Assembly (NCBI RefSeq): GCF_002113375.1
Contig: NZ_NEHO01000004.1
Span: 364,926-428,925 of the forward strand
DNA length: 64,000 nt
DNA from: Pseudomonas sp. R37(2017)
Lineage (GTDB): Bacteria > Pseudomonadota > Gammaproteobacteria > Pseudomonadales > Pseudomonadaceae
Reading direction: 5' to 3'
Position numbers and translations under genes: made by a program. The notes under the pieces were generated by a model, which was given only the letters and a program-made list of their open reading frames with translations, made no database searches and was not told the origin of the DNA. Numbering within the stretch: the stretch's first letter is position 1; the number at the start of each line of letters is the position of its first letter. Positions 7,829 to 17,101 of the stretch are shown in pieces.

Positions 7829-8863
7829 TTACTCCGGATCGCGGTTCCAGTACTTGAACAACGGCTCCGCCAGAAACAGTACGAACAACAGGCGCATCAC
7901 CTGCATCGCCGTCACCAGCGGCACCGACAGTTGCAGGGTTTCCGCCGTCAGGCTCATCTCGGCAATACCGCCGGGCATCATGCCCAACGTCAGTGAACGC
8001 AGATCCAGGTGGGTCAGTGCACTCAATCCCAGTGCCGCCACCGTGGCGATCAGCATGGTCAACACCGTGGCGATCAAGGTACGGCCCATGAACGATGGCG
8101 CACGCCGGAAAAACTGCCGGTTGAAGTGACAGCCCAGACCGCTGCCGATCAGCCACTGGCCGATCTGGCTGCCGCCGTTGGGCAAGCCGATGTGCAAATC
8201 CCAGCCGATACTGACTGCCGCACTGACCAGCAAAGGCCCGAACAGCCAGGGGTTGGGTTGACGCAGGCGTTCCCAGATCCAGGCCGCCAATGCGCCAGCA
8301 GGAAACAGTAGCGCCAGCCAGCGCCAATCGATGCTGCCTGCGTGGGAAATCGGTGTACCGTCGCCCAACAGATACTTGAAGGCTGCCGGTACGCACAGCA
8401 CGACGACCAACACCCGCAAACTCTGCCCCGCCGCCACACGGCTGAGCACCGCGCCATTGCGGGCGCCGAGGTTGACCATCTCCCCGGAACCACCGGGCAT
8501 GCTGGAAAAGAACGCTGTGGCGCGATCTTCACCGGTGCGGCGCATCAACCACACGCCGACCACCGCCGACAGGCTGGTGACCAACGCACCGAAGAAGATC
8601 AGGCCGAAATGACTCAGCACCTGCTCCATCACCAGCGGGGTGAAGTGCAGGCCAATGCCGATACCGACGATCCACTGGCCGCACTTGCGGCCGCCAGGGA
8701 TTTCGGCCAATTGCCAGGGTGTCAGGCAGCGCACGAGGATGATCGCCAGCAACGAGCCGACCATCCACGGCAGAGGCCAGCCGACCTGGCTGGCGAGATA
8801 ACCGCCCAGCAGGCCGACCAGCGGGGTTCCCCACCAGAGTTTAAAGGTGGGCCGATCAGACAT
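7829..8863 (-). CDS. AbrB family membrane protein
   Basis: The 344-aa protein has about ten hydrophobic segments and two internally similar halves carrying PGGSGEM and PGGIAEMS. These duplicated motifs define the AbrB (COG3180) family, sometimes mislabelled ammonia monooxygenase. Its start overlaps the end of tctA by 8 bp, so it is the last gene of the tctC-tctB-tctA transcript. Its position suggests a role with the carboxylate transporter, but its substrate is not established. Confidence 0.82.
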   Translation of the reverse strand: MSDRPTFKLWWGTPLVGLLGGYLASQVGWPLPWMVGSLLAIILVRCLTPWQLAEIPGGRKCGQWIVGIGIGLHFTPLVMEQVLSHFGLIFFGALVTSLSAVVGVWLMRRTGEDRATAFFSSMPGGSGEMVNLGARNGAVLSRVAAGQSLRVLVVVLCVPAAFKYLLGDGTPISHAGSIDWRWLALLFPAGALAAWIWERLRQPNPWLFGPLLVSAAVSIGWDLHIGLPNGGSQIGQWLIGSGLGCHFNRQFFRRAPSFMGRTLIATVLTMLIATVAALGLSALTHLDLRSLTLGMMPGGIAEMSLTAETLQLSVPLVTAMQVMRLLFVLFLAEPLFKYWNRDPE

Positions 8864-10370
8864 CGGCGATAGCGCGTTGAGCGGCCGAACGTTTGCGCCA
8901 GATGCGAATAAGCGGCATCAGTAGCATGATCGCCGTGAGCACCCAGCAACCGAAGGTGATCGGGCTCGACCAGAGGATTTCCAGTGCACCGTTGGAAATC
9001 GACAGGGCGCGGCGCAGGTTTTGTTCCATCAATCCTCCGAGGATGAAGCCCAGCAATACGGGGGACAGCGGGAAGTCCAGCTTGCGCAGGATATAACCGA
9101 AGATGCCGATGCCGATCATCAGGAACAGGTCGAACGTTGTCGCGTGAACCGCGTAGACGCCGATCCCGGTAATGATGGCGATCACCGGCACCAGTGCCCA
9201 GTTCGGTACGGCGAGGATACGGGTGAAGATGCGGATCATCGGAATGTTGAGGATCACCAGCATCACGTTGGCGATGAACAACGAGGCGATCAGGCCCCAG
9301 ACGATGTCCGGTTGCTGTTGGAACAGCAGCGGGCCGGGGGTGATGTTGTACAGCGACAGCGCGCCAATCATCACCGCCGTGGTGCCCGAACCTGGAACGC
9401 CAAGGGTCAGCATCGGTACCAGCGCACCGCAAGCTGCGCCACCGATGGCGGTTTCCGGAGCCGCGAGGCCGCGCATGTCGCCCTGGCCGAAAGTACCCTT
9501 GGCACCCGCCATGCGTTTTTCGGTCATGTAGGCTACGGCACTGGCCAGGGTCGCGCCGGCACCCGGCAACACGCCCATGATGAAACCCAGTACGCCGCAA
9601 CGGATGTTCACCACGAACACCGACGCCGCTTCCTTGAAGTTGAACATCATCCGGCCGGTGGCTTTCACCGCTTCCTGGCCGTGGTGGGTTTTTTCCAGCA
9701 GCAGGAGGATTTCGCTGATGGAGAACAGGCCCAGTACCAGCACGACGAACTGGATGCCGTCGGTCAGGTGAACGTTGTCCCCGGTGAAGCGATACACGCC
9801 GCTGTTGGCGTCGATGCCGACGGTCGACAGGAACAGGCCGATCAGCGCCGCGATGAATGTCTTCAGCGGACGGTCACCGGCCATGCCGCCAAGGCAGACA
9901 ATTGCAAATACCATCAGTACGAAATATTCCGCCGGGCCGAAGGCAATCGCCCATTTCGCCAGCAGTGGGGCGAACAGCACCATGCCGCAGGTCGCGATAA
10001 ACGCACCGATGAACGAGCTCCATGCCGACAGCGACAGTGCTACACCAGCCAGGCCTTTGCGGGCCATCGGGTAACCGTCGAGGGTGGTCATCACGGTGGA
10101 CGCTTCGCCCGGGATGTTCAGCAGGATCGAGCTGATCCGGCCGCCGTATTCGCAACCCAGGTACACCGCCGCCAGCAGGATCAGTGCCGACTCCGGTGGC
10201 AGGCCGAGGGCAAATGCGATCGGGATCAACAGTGCCACGCCGTTGATCGGCCCCAGGCCCGGCAACAGGCCGACCACGGTGCCGATCAGGGTGCCGCTCA
10301 GCGCGGTCACCAGGTTGTACGGGCTCAGCGCGACGCCGAAACCCTGACCCAAATAGCCAAGAGTATCCAT
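8856..10370 (-). CDS. tctA: Tripartite tricarboxylate transporter, large permease TctA
   Basis: The 504-aa polytopic membrane protein carries the TctA glycine-rich motif GLLPGLGPINGVALLIP near the N-terminus and the second GVLPGAGATLASAVAYMTEKR in the middle. As the 12-TM subunit of a secondary transporter, it imports citrate-like acids delivered by TctC. The ATG at 10370 is 1 bp from the tctB stop, so an upstream extension is unnecessary. Operon tctC-tctB-tctA-abrB. Confidence 0.95.
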   Translation of the reverse strand: MDTLGYLGQGFGVALSPYNLVTALSGTLIGTVVGLLPGLGPINGVALLIPIAFALGLPPESALILLAAVYLGCEYGGRISSILLNIPGEASTVMTTLDGYPMARKGLAGVALSLSAWSSFIGAFIATCGMVLFAPLLAKWAIAFGPAEYFVLMVFAIVCLGGMAGDRPLKTFIAALIGLFLSTVGIDANSGVYRFTGDNVHLTDGIQFVVLVLGLFSISEILLLLEKTHHGQEAVKATGRMMFNFKEAASVFVVNIRCGVLGFIMGVLPGAGATLASAVAYMTEKRMAGAKGTFGQGDMRGLAAPETAIGGAACGALVPMLTLGVPGSGTTAVMIGALSLYNITPGPLLFQQQPDIVWGLIASLFIANVMLVILNIPMIRIFTRILAVPNWALVPVIAIITGIGVYAVHATTFDLFLMIGIGIFGYILRKLDFPLSPVLLGFILGGLMEQNLRRALSISNGALEILWSSPITFGCWVLTAIMLLMPLIRIWRKRSAAQRAIADV

Positions 10371-10371
10371 A

Positions 10372-10830
10372 TCAGTTCTCCAGAACGTCGAGCACGCCAA
10401 GTGGCAGCGGCACGTCCATCAACTTGTCGAACAGCAGGTAGAGGCCGACGGCCATCAGGCTGATGATCACGATGCTTGGTACCCAGCGTCCGCCATACAG
10501 ACGGGCCATGGGCACGCCGATCAAGATGCTGGCGACGATGAAACCCAAAGGTTCGAAAGTACCGGCGAACACCAGCAACAGCACTACGCAGATGCCGATC
10601 TTGGTCAGGGTTTCGCGGTCCAGTGGCGGCTCGTCAGCACTGTGCTTGATCGGTGTCGGACGGAACACCATGTACAACAGCGCCGAACCCATCAGGCCAA
10701 GCATCAACAGTGGAAAGGCCCGAGGCCCCACCGGTTCGTAGGAAAAAGCCGCTTGGTACGGCCACGCCATCAATGCCAGGCCGAGACAGGCCAGCAACAG
10801 CACCGAGGCGAAAATGCGTTGTAAGAGCAT
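10372..10830 (-). CDS. tctB: Tripartite tricarboxylate transporter, small subunit TctB
   Basis: The 152-aa protein has four hydrophobic segments (about 5-25, 40-58, 78-95 and 118-138) and the family feature EPVGPRAFPLL after the first TM. This is the length and layout of TctB. It lies 58 bp downstream of tctC and 1 bp upstream of tctA. Confidence 0.92.
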   Translation of the reverse strand: MLLQRIFASVLLLACLGLALMAWPYQAAFSYEPVGPRAFPLLMLGLMGSALLYMVFRPTPIKHSADEPPLDRETLTKIGICVVLLLVFAGTFEPLGFIVASILIGVPMARLYGGRWVPSIVIISLMAVGLYLLFDKLMDVPLPLGVLDVLEN

Positions 10831-10888
10831 GAGAAACTCCTGTGCCGCGACTCCACCGCGCGGAGTCGCAGCCGCTAGACAGGGGCGA

Positions 10889-11866
10889 TCACTGGATCAG
10901 GCCGAACTCTTTGGCCAGCACTTTGTAGTCGGCGACTTGCTTCTTCACATAGGTGTCCAGTTCCGGGCCGGTCATGGCGAACGGGAACAGCTCACGCTGG
11001 TCGCGCAGCTTGGCGAACTCCGGTGAAGCCAGCAGTTTGTCGAAGGAGTCTTTCCACCAGGCATAGTCTTCGTCGCTGACTTTTGGCCCGAGGTAGAAGC
11101 CGCGCACCACCGGCCAGACGATGTCATAGCCTTGCTCGCGAGCGGTCGGGATGTCCTTCATTTCCGGCTCGTCCAAACGCTTGTCGGAGAACACCGCCAA
11201 TAAACGCATGTCACCGCTGAGAATGTGCGGCATGGAGTCGGAAATGTCGGTGCTGCCAACCTGGATATGGCCGCCGAGCAGGGCGGTGGCGATCTCGCCG
11301 CCACCTTCGAGGGCCACGTAACGCAGGTCGCGCGGGTTGATCCCGGCGGCCTTGGCGATCAAGGCTGTCTGCATCCAGTCCTGGCTGCCGACGGTGCCGC
11401 CGGAACCGATCACCACTTTGCTCGGATCTTTCTTCAGCGCCTGGACGAGATCGTCGAGGTTCTTGTAGGGCGAATCGCTTTTCACGGCGATGGCGCCGTA
11501 GCTGGTGCCGACGGCGGCGAGCCAGCGCACGTTGCTTTCATCGAAACGACCGAACTTGCCCTGGGCCAGGTTCAGCAGCGAACCACTGGACCAGGCCACC
11601 AGGGTGCCGGCATCGGCCGGACGCTGGGCGACCACCGCGTTGTACGCCACCGCGCCGACACCACCGGGCATGTAGGTCACGCGCATCGGTTTGGTCAGCA
11701 GCTTTTCGTTGACCAGCGCGCTTTGCGCCAGTTTGCAGGTCAGGTCGAAACCACCGCCGGGCGAAGCCGGGGCGATGCATTCCGGGCGTTTTGGCTCGGC
11801 CATGAGTTGGCCGGCGAACAGCACACAGCTGGCGGCGAGGGCGAAACGGCGCATTGATCGACTCAT
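10889..11866 (-). CDS. tctC: Tricarboxylate-binding periplasmic protein TctC
   Basis: The 325-aa Bug/TctC-family solute receptor has a signal peptide ending GQLMA before EPKRPECIAPASPGGGFDL. The N-terminal PGGG loop and GTVGSQDW are ligand-binding features. The ATG at 11866 is chosen because GGAG lies 8 bp upstream; the ATG at 11878 is possible, adding four residues. First gene of tctCBA-abrB, divergent from tctDE, so its expression is likely controlled by TctD. No OpdH-like porin gene lies next to it, unlike the P. aeruginosa locus. Confidence 0.94.
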   Translation of the reverse strand: MSRSMRRFALAASCVLFAGQLMAEPKRPECIAPASPGGGFDLTCKLAQSALVNEKLLTKPMRVTYMPGGVGAVAYNAVVAQRPADAGTLVAWSSGSLLNLAQGKFGRFDESNVRWLAAVGTSYGAIAVKSDSPYKNLDDLVQALKKDPSKVVIGSGGTVGSQDWMQTALIAKAAGINPRDLRYVALEGGGEIATALLGGHIQVGSTDISDSMPHILSGDMRLLAVFSDKRLDEPEMKDIPTAREQGYDIVWPVVRGFYLGPKVSDEDYAWWKDSFDKLLASPEFAKLRDQRELFPFAMTGPELDTYVKKQVADYKVLAKEFGLIQ

Positions 11867-11878
11867 TTTTGTCTCCAT

Positions 11879-12309
11879 TGGAGTTTTTGTTTTTGGGGAT
11901 GATTCAGGTGCGACGATTTCGCACGGTGCTGGCGCGTTCGAATCCGTACGGACTGGACGACGGGCAGCCGGCTTCGGCGCTGGCAAGCGTAAACATCGGG
12001 GAGCGAGAGAAGGGGCGGGGCGGGCAAGCCTGAAGCTGTGTCGACAGCATGGTGCAATACCTCGGTTATTGTTCTTATTGGCGAAAACGCTTCGAGGCGT
12101 TTTTCGGTAGTTACATGTCAAGGCACGTTTTCAAAACTACGATTCGATGGTCGGCAGTCGAAACCATCCGTAGGCTGACTCTAACGACCCAACCTTTCGC
12201 TAACCTTTCAGCGGGCTTTCACGGTTTTTCGGGCTTCACAGCGCCGATTGCGGCTGTAAACTCCGCGCCAAAGAATGGCGTCGGCCACCCCTGAACGAGG
12301 TAAAGATCC
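11879..12309. other. Divergent control region between tctC and tctD
   Basis: This 430-bp gene-free region must hold the promoters of both transcripts. The only clear signal is the direct repeat at 12191-12209. Weak short frames here have no ribosome sites. Confidence 0.5.
12191..12209 (+). promoter_or_regulatory. Direct repeat AACCTTTC, candidate TctD operator
   Basis: AACCTTTC occurs at 12191-12198 and 12202-12209, an 11-bp period. Tandem half-sites one helical turn apart are what OmpR-family dimers bind. It lies about 100 bp upstream of tctD. Binding is inferred. Confidence 0.4.
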
Positions 12310-12981
12310 ATGCGTGTCCTGCTCGTCGAAGACCATTTGCAGCTCGCCGAAAGCGTTGCCCAGGCGCTCAAGAGCACCGGGCTGACCGTGGACGTCCTGC
12401 ACGATGGCGTGGCTGCCGACCTGGCGCTGGGCAGCGAGGAATACGCCATGGCGATCCTCGACGTCGGCTTGCCACGCATGGATGGTTTCGAAGTGCTGGC
12501 GCGACTGCGGGCACGGGGCAAGAACCTGCCGGTGTTGATGCTGACCGCCCGCAGCGACGTCAAGGACCGGGTCCACGGCCTGAACCTCGGCGCCGACGAT
12601 TACCTGGCCAAGCCGTTCGAACTGACCGAACTCGAAGCCAGGGTCAAAGCCTTGCTGCGCCGCAGTGTGCTGGGCGGTGAGCGGATTCAGCGTTGCGGTG
12701 TGCTGGCCTATGACCTGGAAACCCGGCGCTTCACCCTCGGCGAAGAATTGCTGACCCTGACTTCCCGCGAACAGGCCGTGCTCGAAGCCCTGATCGCGCG
12801 CCCCGGTCGGGTGATGAGCAAGGAGCAACTGGCGTCGCAAGTATTCGGTCTCGATGAGGAAGCCAGCCCTGATGCGATCGAAATCTACGTGCACCGCCTG
12901 CGCAAGAAACTCGATGGCCAGCCGGTCGCCATCGTGACCTTCCGTGGCCTCGGTTACTTGCTGGAAAGCCGCGATGCATAA
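12310..12981 (+). CDS. tctD: TctD response regulator (OmpR family)
   Basis: The 223-aa protein has a receiver domain (about 1-115) with phospho-acceptor Asp51 in AILDVGLPRMDG and the conserved LAKPFE lysine. A winged-helix output domain follows (about 125-220, with DAIEIYVHRLRKKL). Gene context with tctE and divergent tctCBA identifies it as the regulator of tricarboxylate uptake. Its stop overlaps the tctE start by 8 bp (ATGCATAA), so translation is coupled. Confidence 0.93.
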   Translation: MRVLLVEDHLQLAESVAQALKSTGLTVDVLHDGVAADLALGSEEYAMAILDVGLPRMDGFEVLARLRARGKNLPVLMLTARSDVKDRVHGLNLGADDYLAKPFELTELEARVKALLRRSVLGGERIQRCGVLAYDLETRRFTLGEELLTLTSREQAVLEALIARPGRVMSKEQLASQVFGLDEEASPDAIEIYVHRLRKKLDGQPVAIVTFRGLGYLLESRDA

Positions 12982-14362
12982 GCCCAGCAGCCTGCGCTGG
13001 CGGTTGCTGTGGAACCTGGCGCTGTTGCTGGTGGTGTTGATGCTGGCCAGTGGTTTGAGCGCCTACTGGAACGGTCGCGAAGCCGCCGACACGGCTTATG
13101 ACCGTACCTTGCTGGCCTCGGCGCGAACCATCGCCGCCGGCGTCTCCCAGCGCGACGGTTCCCTGAGCGCCGACGTTCCTTACGTCGCCCTCGATACGTT
13201 TGCCTACGACAGCGCCGGGCGCATTTTCTACCTGGTCAACGACATCAATCAGAAGCTGATTTCCGGTTACGAAAACCTCCCCGCGCCACCGCCGGGAACG
13301 CCGCGCACCGATGACTATCCAGCGCTGGCACGGTTCTACAATGCCCAGTACCGCGGGCAGAACGTGCGCGTGGTGAGTCTGCTCAAGCCGGTGAGTGAGC
13401 CGAACATGAACGGCATGGCGGAAATCCGCGTGGCGGAAACCGATGAAGCGCGCGTCAGCATGGCCCGCAGTCTGGCGGCTGACACCCTGCTGCGCCTGGG
13501 CATGCTGGCCATCGGTGCGTTGATGCTGGTGTGGTTTGCGGTGAGTGCCGCGCTGCGTCCGCTGGAGCGCTTGCGCACGGCGGTGGAGGAGCGTCAGCCG
13601 GACGATCTGCGCCCCTTGCCGTTGGTCGAGGTGCAGCGCGAATTGTGGCCGCTGGTGCGCGCGCTCAATCACTTTACCGAGCGCTTGCGTGGGCAGTTCG
13701 AGAAGCAGGCGCAATTCATTGCCGATGCCGCCCATGAATTGCGCACACCACTGGCGGCGCTCAAGGCGCGGCTGGAACTGGGCATGCGCTCGGCCGAACC
13801 CGATACCTGGCGCAGTACGCTGGAGACCGCCGCCCAGGGCACTGATCGCTTGACCCATCTGGCCAATCAGTTGCTTTCCCTGGCGCGGGTCGAAAACGGC
13901 GCGCGGGCGATTGCCGAGGGTGGAGCACAGTTACTCGACCTGAGCCAATTGGCTCGGGAGCTGGGCATGGCCATGGCGCCACTGGCCTACAAGCGCGGAA
14001 TCGCACTGGCGTTGGAAGCCGATGAGCCCGTCTGGTTGCGGGGCGAACCGACGCTTTTGAACGAGTTGCTGAGCAATCTGGTGGACAACGCACTGGCTCA
14101 CACGCCGCCGGGTGGCAACGTGATTCTGCGGGTCGCGGCGCCCGCCGTACTGGAAGTCGAAGATGATGGCCCCGGCATTCCTCTTGAGGAGCGCGATCGG
14201 GTGTTCGAGCGCTTTTACCGGCGCAACCAGCAGGTGGCCGGATCGGGGTTGGGATTGGCGATCGTCGGCGAGATCTGCCGCGCGCATCTGGCGCAGATCA
14301 GCCTGCACGACGGTGAGCACGCCGGGTTGAAGGTGCGGGTGAGTTTTGTAGCCGGAGAGTAA
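12974..14362 (+). CDS. tctE: TctE sensor histidine kinase
   Basis: The 462-aa protein has TM1 at about 10-32, a periplasmic TctE-type sensor domain (about 33-165), TM2 at about 170-192, HisKA with His254 in DAAHELRTPLAAL, and a HATPase domain with NLVDNALAHTPPGG, EDDGPGIP and GSGLGLAIV. The ATG at 12974 overlaps tctD. It should sense extracellular di/tricarboxylates and phosphorylate TctD. It ends against a REP pair in a convergent gap. Confidence 0.92.
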   Translation: MHKPSSLRWRLLWNLALLLVVLMLASGLSAYWNGREAADTAYDRTLLASARTIAAGVSQRDGSLSADVPYVALDTFAYDSAGRIFYLVNDINQKLISGYENLPAPPPGTPRTDDYPALARFYNAQYRGQNVRVVSLLKPVSEPNMNGMAEIRVAETDEARVSMARSLAADTLLRLGMLAIGALMLVWFAVSAALRPLERLRTAVEERQPDDLRPLPLVEVQRELWPLVRALNHFTERLRGQFEKQAQFIADAAHELRTPLAALKARLELGMRSAEPDTWRSTLETAAQGTDRLTHLANQLLSLARVENGARAIAEGGAQLLDLSQLARELGMAMAPLAYKRGIALALEADEPVWLRGEPTLLNELLSNLVDNALAHTPPGGNVILRVAAPAVLEVEDDGPGIPLEERDRVFERFYRRNQQVAGSGLGLAIVGEICRAHLAQISLHDGEHAGLKVRVSFVAGE

Positions 14363-14379
14363 TGGCGCTTGTTCTGGCC

Positions 14380-14457
14380 CCATCGCAAGCAGGCTCGCAC
14401 ATCGGATCTATGCAGCGCCACAACCCCCTGTAGGAGCGAGCCTGCTCGCGATGGGGC
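14380..14457. repeat. REP pair (BIME) between convergent tctE and HDOD gene
   Basis: CCATCGCAAGCAGGCTCGCA and TAGGAGCGAGCCTGCTCGCG are inverted about 30 bp apart; the first copy is slightly degraded. Confidence 0.85.
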
Positions 14458-14471
14458 GATGCGGTTCTGGA

Positions 14472-15293
14472 TCAGTAGAACATCGTGCGTGTTTCTTCCA
14501 GGTCGGCGCGCGTCGCCTCGTCGTCAAAATCGATTCCGAGCGTCCTGAAGGCCGGTACATTCAAGGCATCGAGACTGGCGAGCGGATGTTCGGTATCCCG
14601 CAGGCAATACAGGCTGGCTACCTGCACCAGATCCACATAGTCGACCTGCGCAGATTGGCGCTTGAAGTTCAGGTACAGCCGCGGCACTTGCACCAGCATG
14701 TCGGGGAACTCCCAGACCCTGAGCAGTTTTTCGCCAATCAGTGGATGAATCCGGTCGATCACATGGTTGAGGCTGACCGGATCGGACAGCAGCTCATAGT
14801 GATCTTCGGCGTAAGTCAGGATCGGCAGCACGCCGATCTGATGCACCAGCCCGCCAAGGGCGGCCTGGTCAGGCTTGAGCCGGGTGTAACTGCGACACAG
14901 GGCATAGCTGACGCCGGCGATTTCCAGGCTTTTGCGCCAGACCTCGCGCATCTTCTGTTCCACCACGTCGGAACGGGCATGGAAAATCTGCTCCATGACC
15001 AGGCCGATCGCCAGATTGCAGCTGTAGTTGATGCCCAGGCGAGTGATCGCGGTATGCAGGTCGGTCACTTCCTGAGTCGCGCGCAACAGCGGGCTGTTGA
15101 CCACTTTGATCAGGCGTGCCGACAGCGCGGCATCTCGACCGATCACTTTGCTCAGGGTGCTGACGCTGACTTCCGGATTTTCCGCGGCCTTGCGAATCTG
15201 CAGGGCCACTTCCGGTAACGTTGGCAGAACCAGGTCATCGTTGTTGATGGCCTCAACCAAATCCTGTTGGACCTTTTCCGCCAGCTCGCTCAT
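14472..15293 (-). CDS. HDOD-domain signalling protein
   Basis: The 273-aa protein consists almost wholly of an HDOD domain (LPTLPEVALQIRKAAEN, then VIGRDAALSARLIKVVNSP). HDOD proteins resemble HD-GYP output modules but lack catalytic metal ligands. They act as signalling scaffolds, often linked to c-di-GMP or chemotaxis. No receiver or EAL domain is fused. It is 26 bp downstream of ygfZ on the same strand. Specific role unknown. Confidence 0.85.
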   Translation of the reverse strand: MSELAEKVQQDLVEAINNDDLVLPTLPEVALQIRKAAENPEVSVSTLSKVIGRDAALSARLIKVVNSPLLRATQEVTDLHTAITRLGINYSCNLAIGLVMEQIFHARSDVVEQKMREVWRKSLEIAGVSYALCRSYTRLKPDQAALGGLVHQIGVLPILTYAEDHYELLSDPVSLNHVIDRIHPLIGEKLLRVWEFPDMLVQVPRLYLNFKRQSAQVDYVDLVQVASLYCLRDTEHPLASLDALNVPAFRTLGIDFDDEATRADLEETRTMFY

Positions 15294-15319
15294 TTAGTCT
15301 CTCTAGCCAAGTGCTGCCG

Positions 15320-16261
15320 TTATTGCTGGATTTCGCGATCGCGGTCCAGTTCATAAGGCAGGTCGAGCAACTGCAAGGACGGCCCTTCGAGGGCGCCCAG
15401 GTGGATGTCTCCACTTTCTGCTGCTTCGGCTTGCAACACAGCCAGGAGTTCAACGTTTTGCCCGGTGCGGGCCGCCAGCACCACTTCGCCGATGGAGCTG
15501 CCGTGGGTCGGGGAAAACAGCTCGATACCCGGTTCAGGCAACTCGCTGGCAGCCAGTTGCAGGCGATACAGGCGGCGCTTGAGTTTGCCCAGGTACTGCA
15601 TCCGCGCGACGATTTCCTGCCCGGTGTAGCAACCTTTCTTGAAGCTCACGCCGCCGACCGCTTGCAGGTTGAGCATCTGCGGGATGAACAGCTCGCGGGT
15701 GCCAGGCATGACCTGGCCGATCCCTGCGCGTACCTGGCCCAGCAGCCATTGATTCAGATCAGTCTCGCTCAGCACCGTCGACAGCTTGCCTTTGACCGCA
15801 TCGGCTTGATCCGCGGCGACCCACAACTCGGCGCGTTGCGGTGAGACACGGATGGCGATCAGCCCAGCGTGGCGCACGACGCTGTCGGTTTCTGCCGGCA
15901 GGGCCAGGCCGAGGCTGGCCAGTGCAGCGTCGCCATGCTCGATGCCGAAGCGGGTCCAGGCAGCACTTTCATCGGTCAGTTTCGACTTGGAAAACACCGC
16001 GTATTTCTTCAGGTCCGCCAGTTGCGGTTCGAGCAACTCGGTGGCCATGGCCAGGACCACGCCGTCCCCTTCGAGCAGGATGCGAAAACTCGACTGCATC
16101 CGGCCTTTTTGCGTGCAGCGCGCCCCAAGGCTGGCCCGGGTTTCGCTCAAGTAATTGAGGTTGCAAGTCAGTTGGCCTTGCAGGAATTTGCTGGCGTCCG
16201 CGCCGCGGACCGCGAGAACGCCTTCATGAGAAAGGGTGCAGAAAAAAGCAGAATCGGCCAT
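15320..16261 (-). CDS. ygfZ: YgfZ/GcvT-domain folate-binding protein
   Basis: The 313-aa GcvT-like tetrahydrofolate-binding protein helps Fe-S cluster maturation or repair. The diagnostic motif KKGCYTGQEIVARMQYLGK, with its essential Cys, is intact. Length agrees with the family. It is divergent from sdhE, the same neighbourhood as in Enterobacteria and other pseudomonads, which supports the call. Confidence 0.93.
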   Translation of the reverse strand: MADSAFFCTLSHEGVLAVRGADASKFLQGQLTCNLNYLSETRASLGARCTQKGRMQSSFRILLEGDGVVLAMATELLEPQLADLKKYAVFSKSKLTDESAAWTRFGIEHGDAALASLGLALPAETDSVVRHAGLIAIRVSPQRAELWVAADQADAVKGKLSTVLSETDLNQWLLGQVRAGIGQVMPGTRELFIPQMLNLQAVGGVSFKKGCYTGQEIVARMQYLGKLKRRLYRLQLAASELPEPGIELFSPTHGSSIGEVVLAARTGQNVELLAVLQAEAAESGDIHLGALEGPSLQLLDLPYELDRDREIQQ

Positions 16262-16410
16262 GGGTCATCGCAGGGTAAAGAGTCTGGCGGACATCATAAG
16301 GGGGCGCCTTCGAAATGGGTAGTTCACAAAAGATCACCGGTGCCCGACCAAAGCCGACTGTTCGATGAAGCGCGGGCCTGTATACTTGCGGCCTATTTGA
16401 GGAGCGCTCC

Positions 16411-16665
16411 ATGGTCGAAGATGTTGAACTGAACCGCCTCTTTTGGCACAGCCGCCGTGGCATGCTTGAGCTTGACGTATTACTGGTGCCGTTCACGAAA
16501 GAGGTTTACGCAACGCTCAACGAGGTGGATCGCGCGTTGTACGTCCGACTGCTGACGTGTGAGGATCAGGATATGTTCGGCTGGTTCATGGAACGCAGCG
16601 AATCGGAAGATCCTGAACTGCAACGCATGGTTCGCATGATCCTGGATCGTGTCCAACCCAAGTAA
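16411..16665 (+). CDS. sdhE: FAD assembly factor SdhE
   Basis: The 84-aa helical protein promotes covalent flavinylation of succinate dehydrogenase. The RGxxE signature is present as RRGMLELD near the N-terminus, followed by the usual [13 protein letters not shown] lies upstream of the ATG. Its 3' end overlaps ygfX by 17 bp. Confidence 0.93.
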   Translation: MVEDVELNRLFWHSRRGMLELDVLLVPFTKEVYATLNEVDRALYVRLLTCEDQDMFGWFMERSESEDPELQRMVRMILDRVQPK

Positions 16666-17101
16666 CGGGTTCGAATGCCGCTGGCATGCCTCTCGGCAGT
16701 TGCTGGCGGCGTATCTTCTGGCCCAGCTGTTCGCGTTGGGCTCATTGCTTTTACTTTCAATTCCACTCTGGGCCAGCTTGCTCGGCATTGTGCTGTGCGT
16801 GGCTCACGGTTTTTGGTCGCTGCCCCGGCAGATCTTGCTGACACACCCACAGGCCTTTTGCGGCTTGCGGCGCGATGCCGATGGTTGGCAGCTTTGGTGT
16901 CGGGCGAAAGGTTGGCAGCCCGTACAGTTGCGACCGGACAGCCTGGCATTGCCATTGATTGTGGTGCTGCGTTTTCGTCTGCGTGGGGAACGCCGGGTCA
17001 GGGCCATTTGCGTGCCCCGGGATGCGCAGGCGGCGGACGTACACCGACGCCTGCGGGTCCGGCTCAAATTCAGCCGACGTAGGTGGGCGGCATCAGAATA
17101 G
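16649..17101 (+). CDS. YgfX (CptA)-family membrane protein
   Basis: The 150-aa protein starts at a GTG inside the end of sdhE, so the two are translationally coupled. Two adjacent hydrophobic segments (about 18-38 and 40-58) lie in the N-terminal half, followed by a basic C-terminal domain. The pair corresponds to sdhE-ygfX (cptBA) of E. coli, once described as a toxin-antitoxin pair and now viewed mainly through SdhE. Sequence identity to YgfX is inferred from context plus topology. Its 3' end overlaps the nadB 3' end by 32 bp, tail to tail. Confidence 0.8.
   Translation: MSNPSNGFECRWHASRQLLAAYLLAQLFALGSLLLLSIPLWASLLGIVLCVAHGFWSLPRQILLTHPQAFCGLRRDADGWQLWCRAKGWQPVQLRPDSLALPLIVVLRFRLRGERRVRAICVPRDAQAADVHRRLRVRLKFSRRRWAASE

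Noticed and set aside
9021-10463. 480-codon plus-strand open frame
   Set aside because: Antisense to tctA and part of tctB; composition (H, Q, R, D) and lack of motifs mark it as a shadow.
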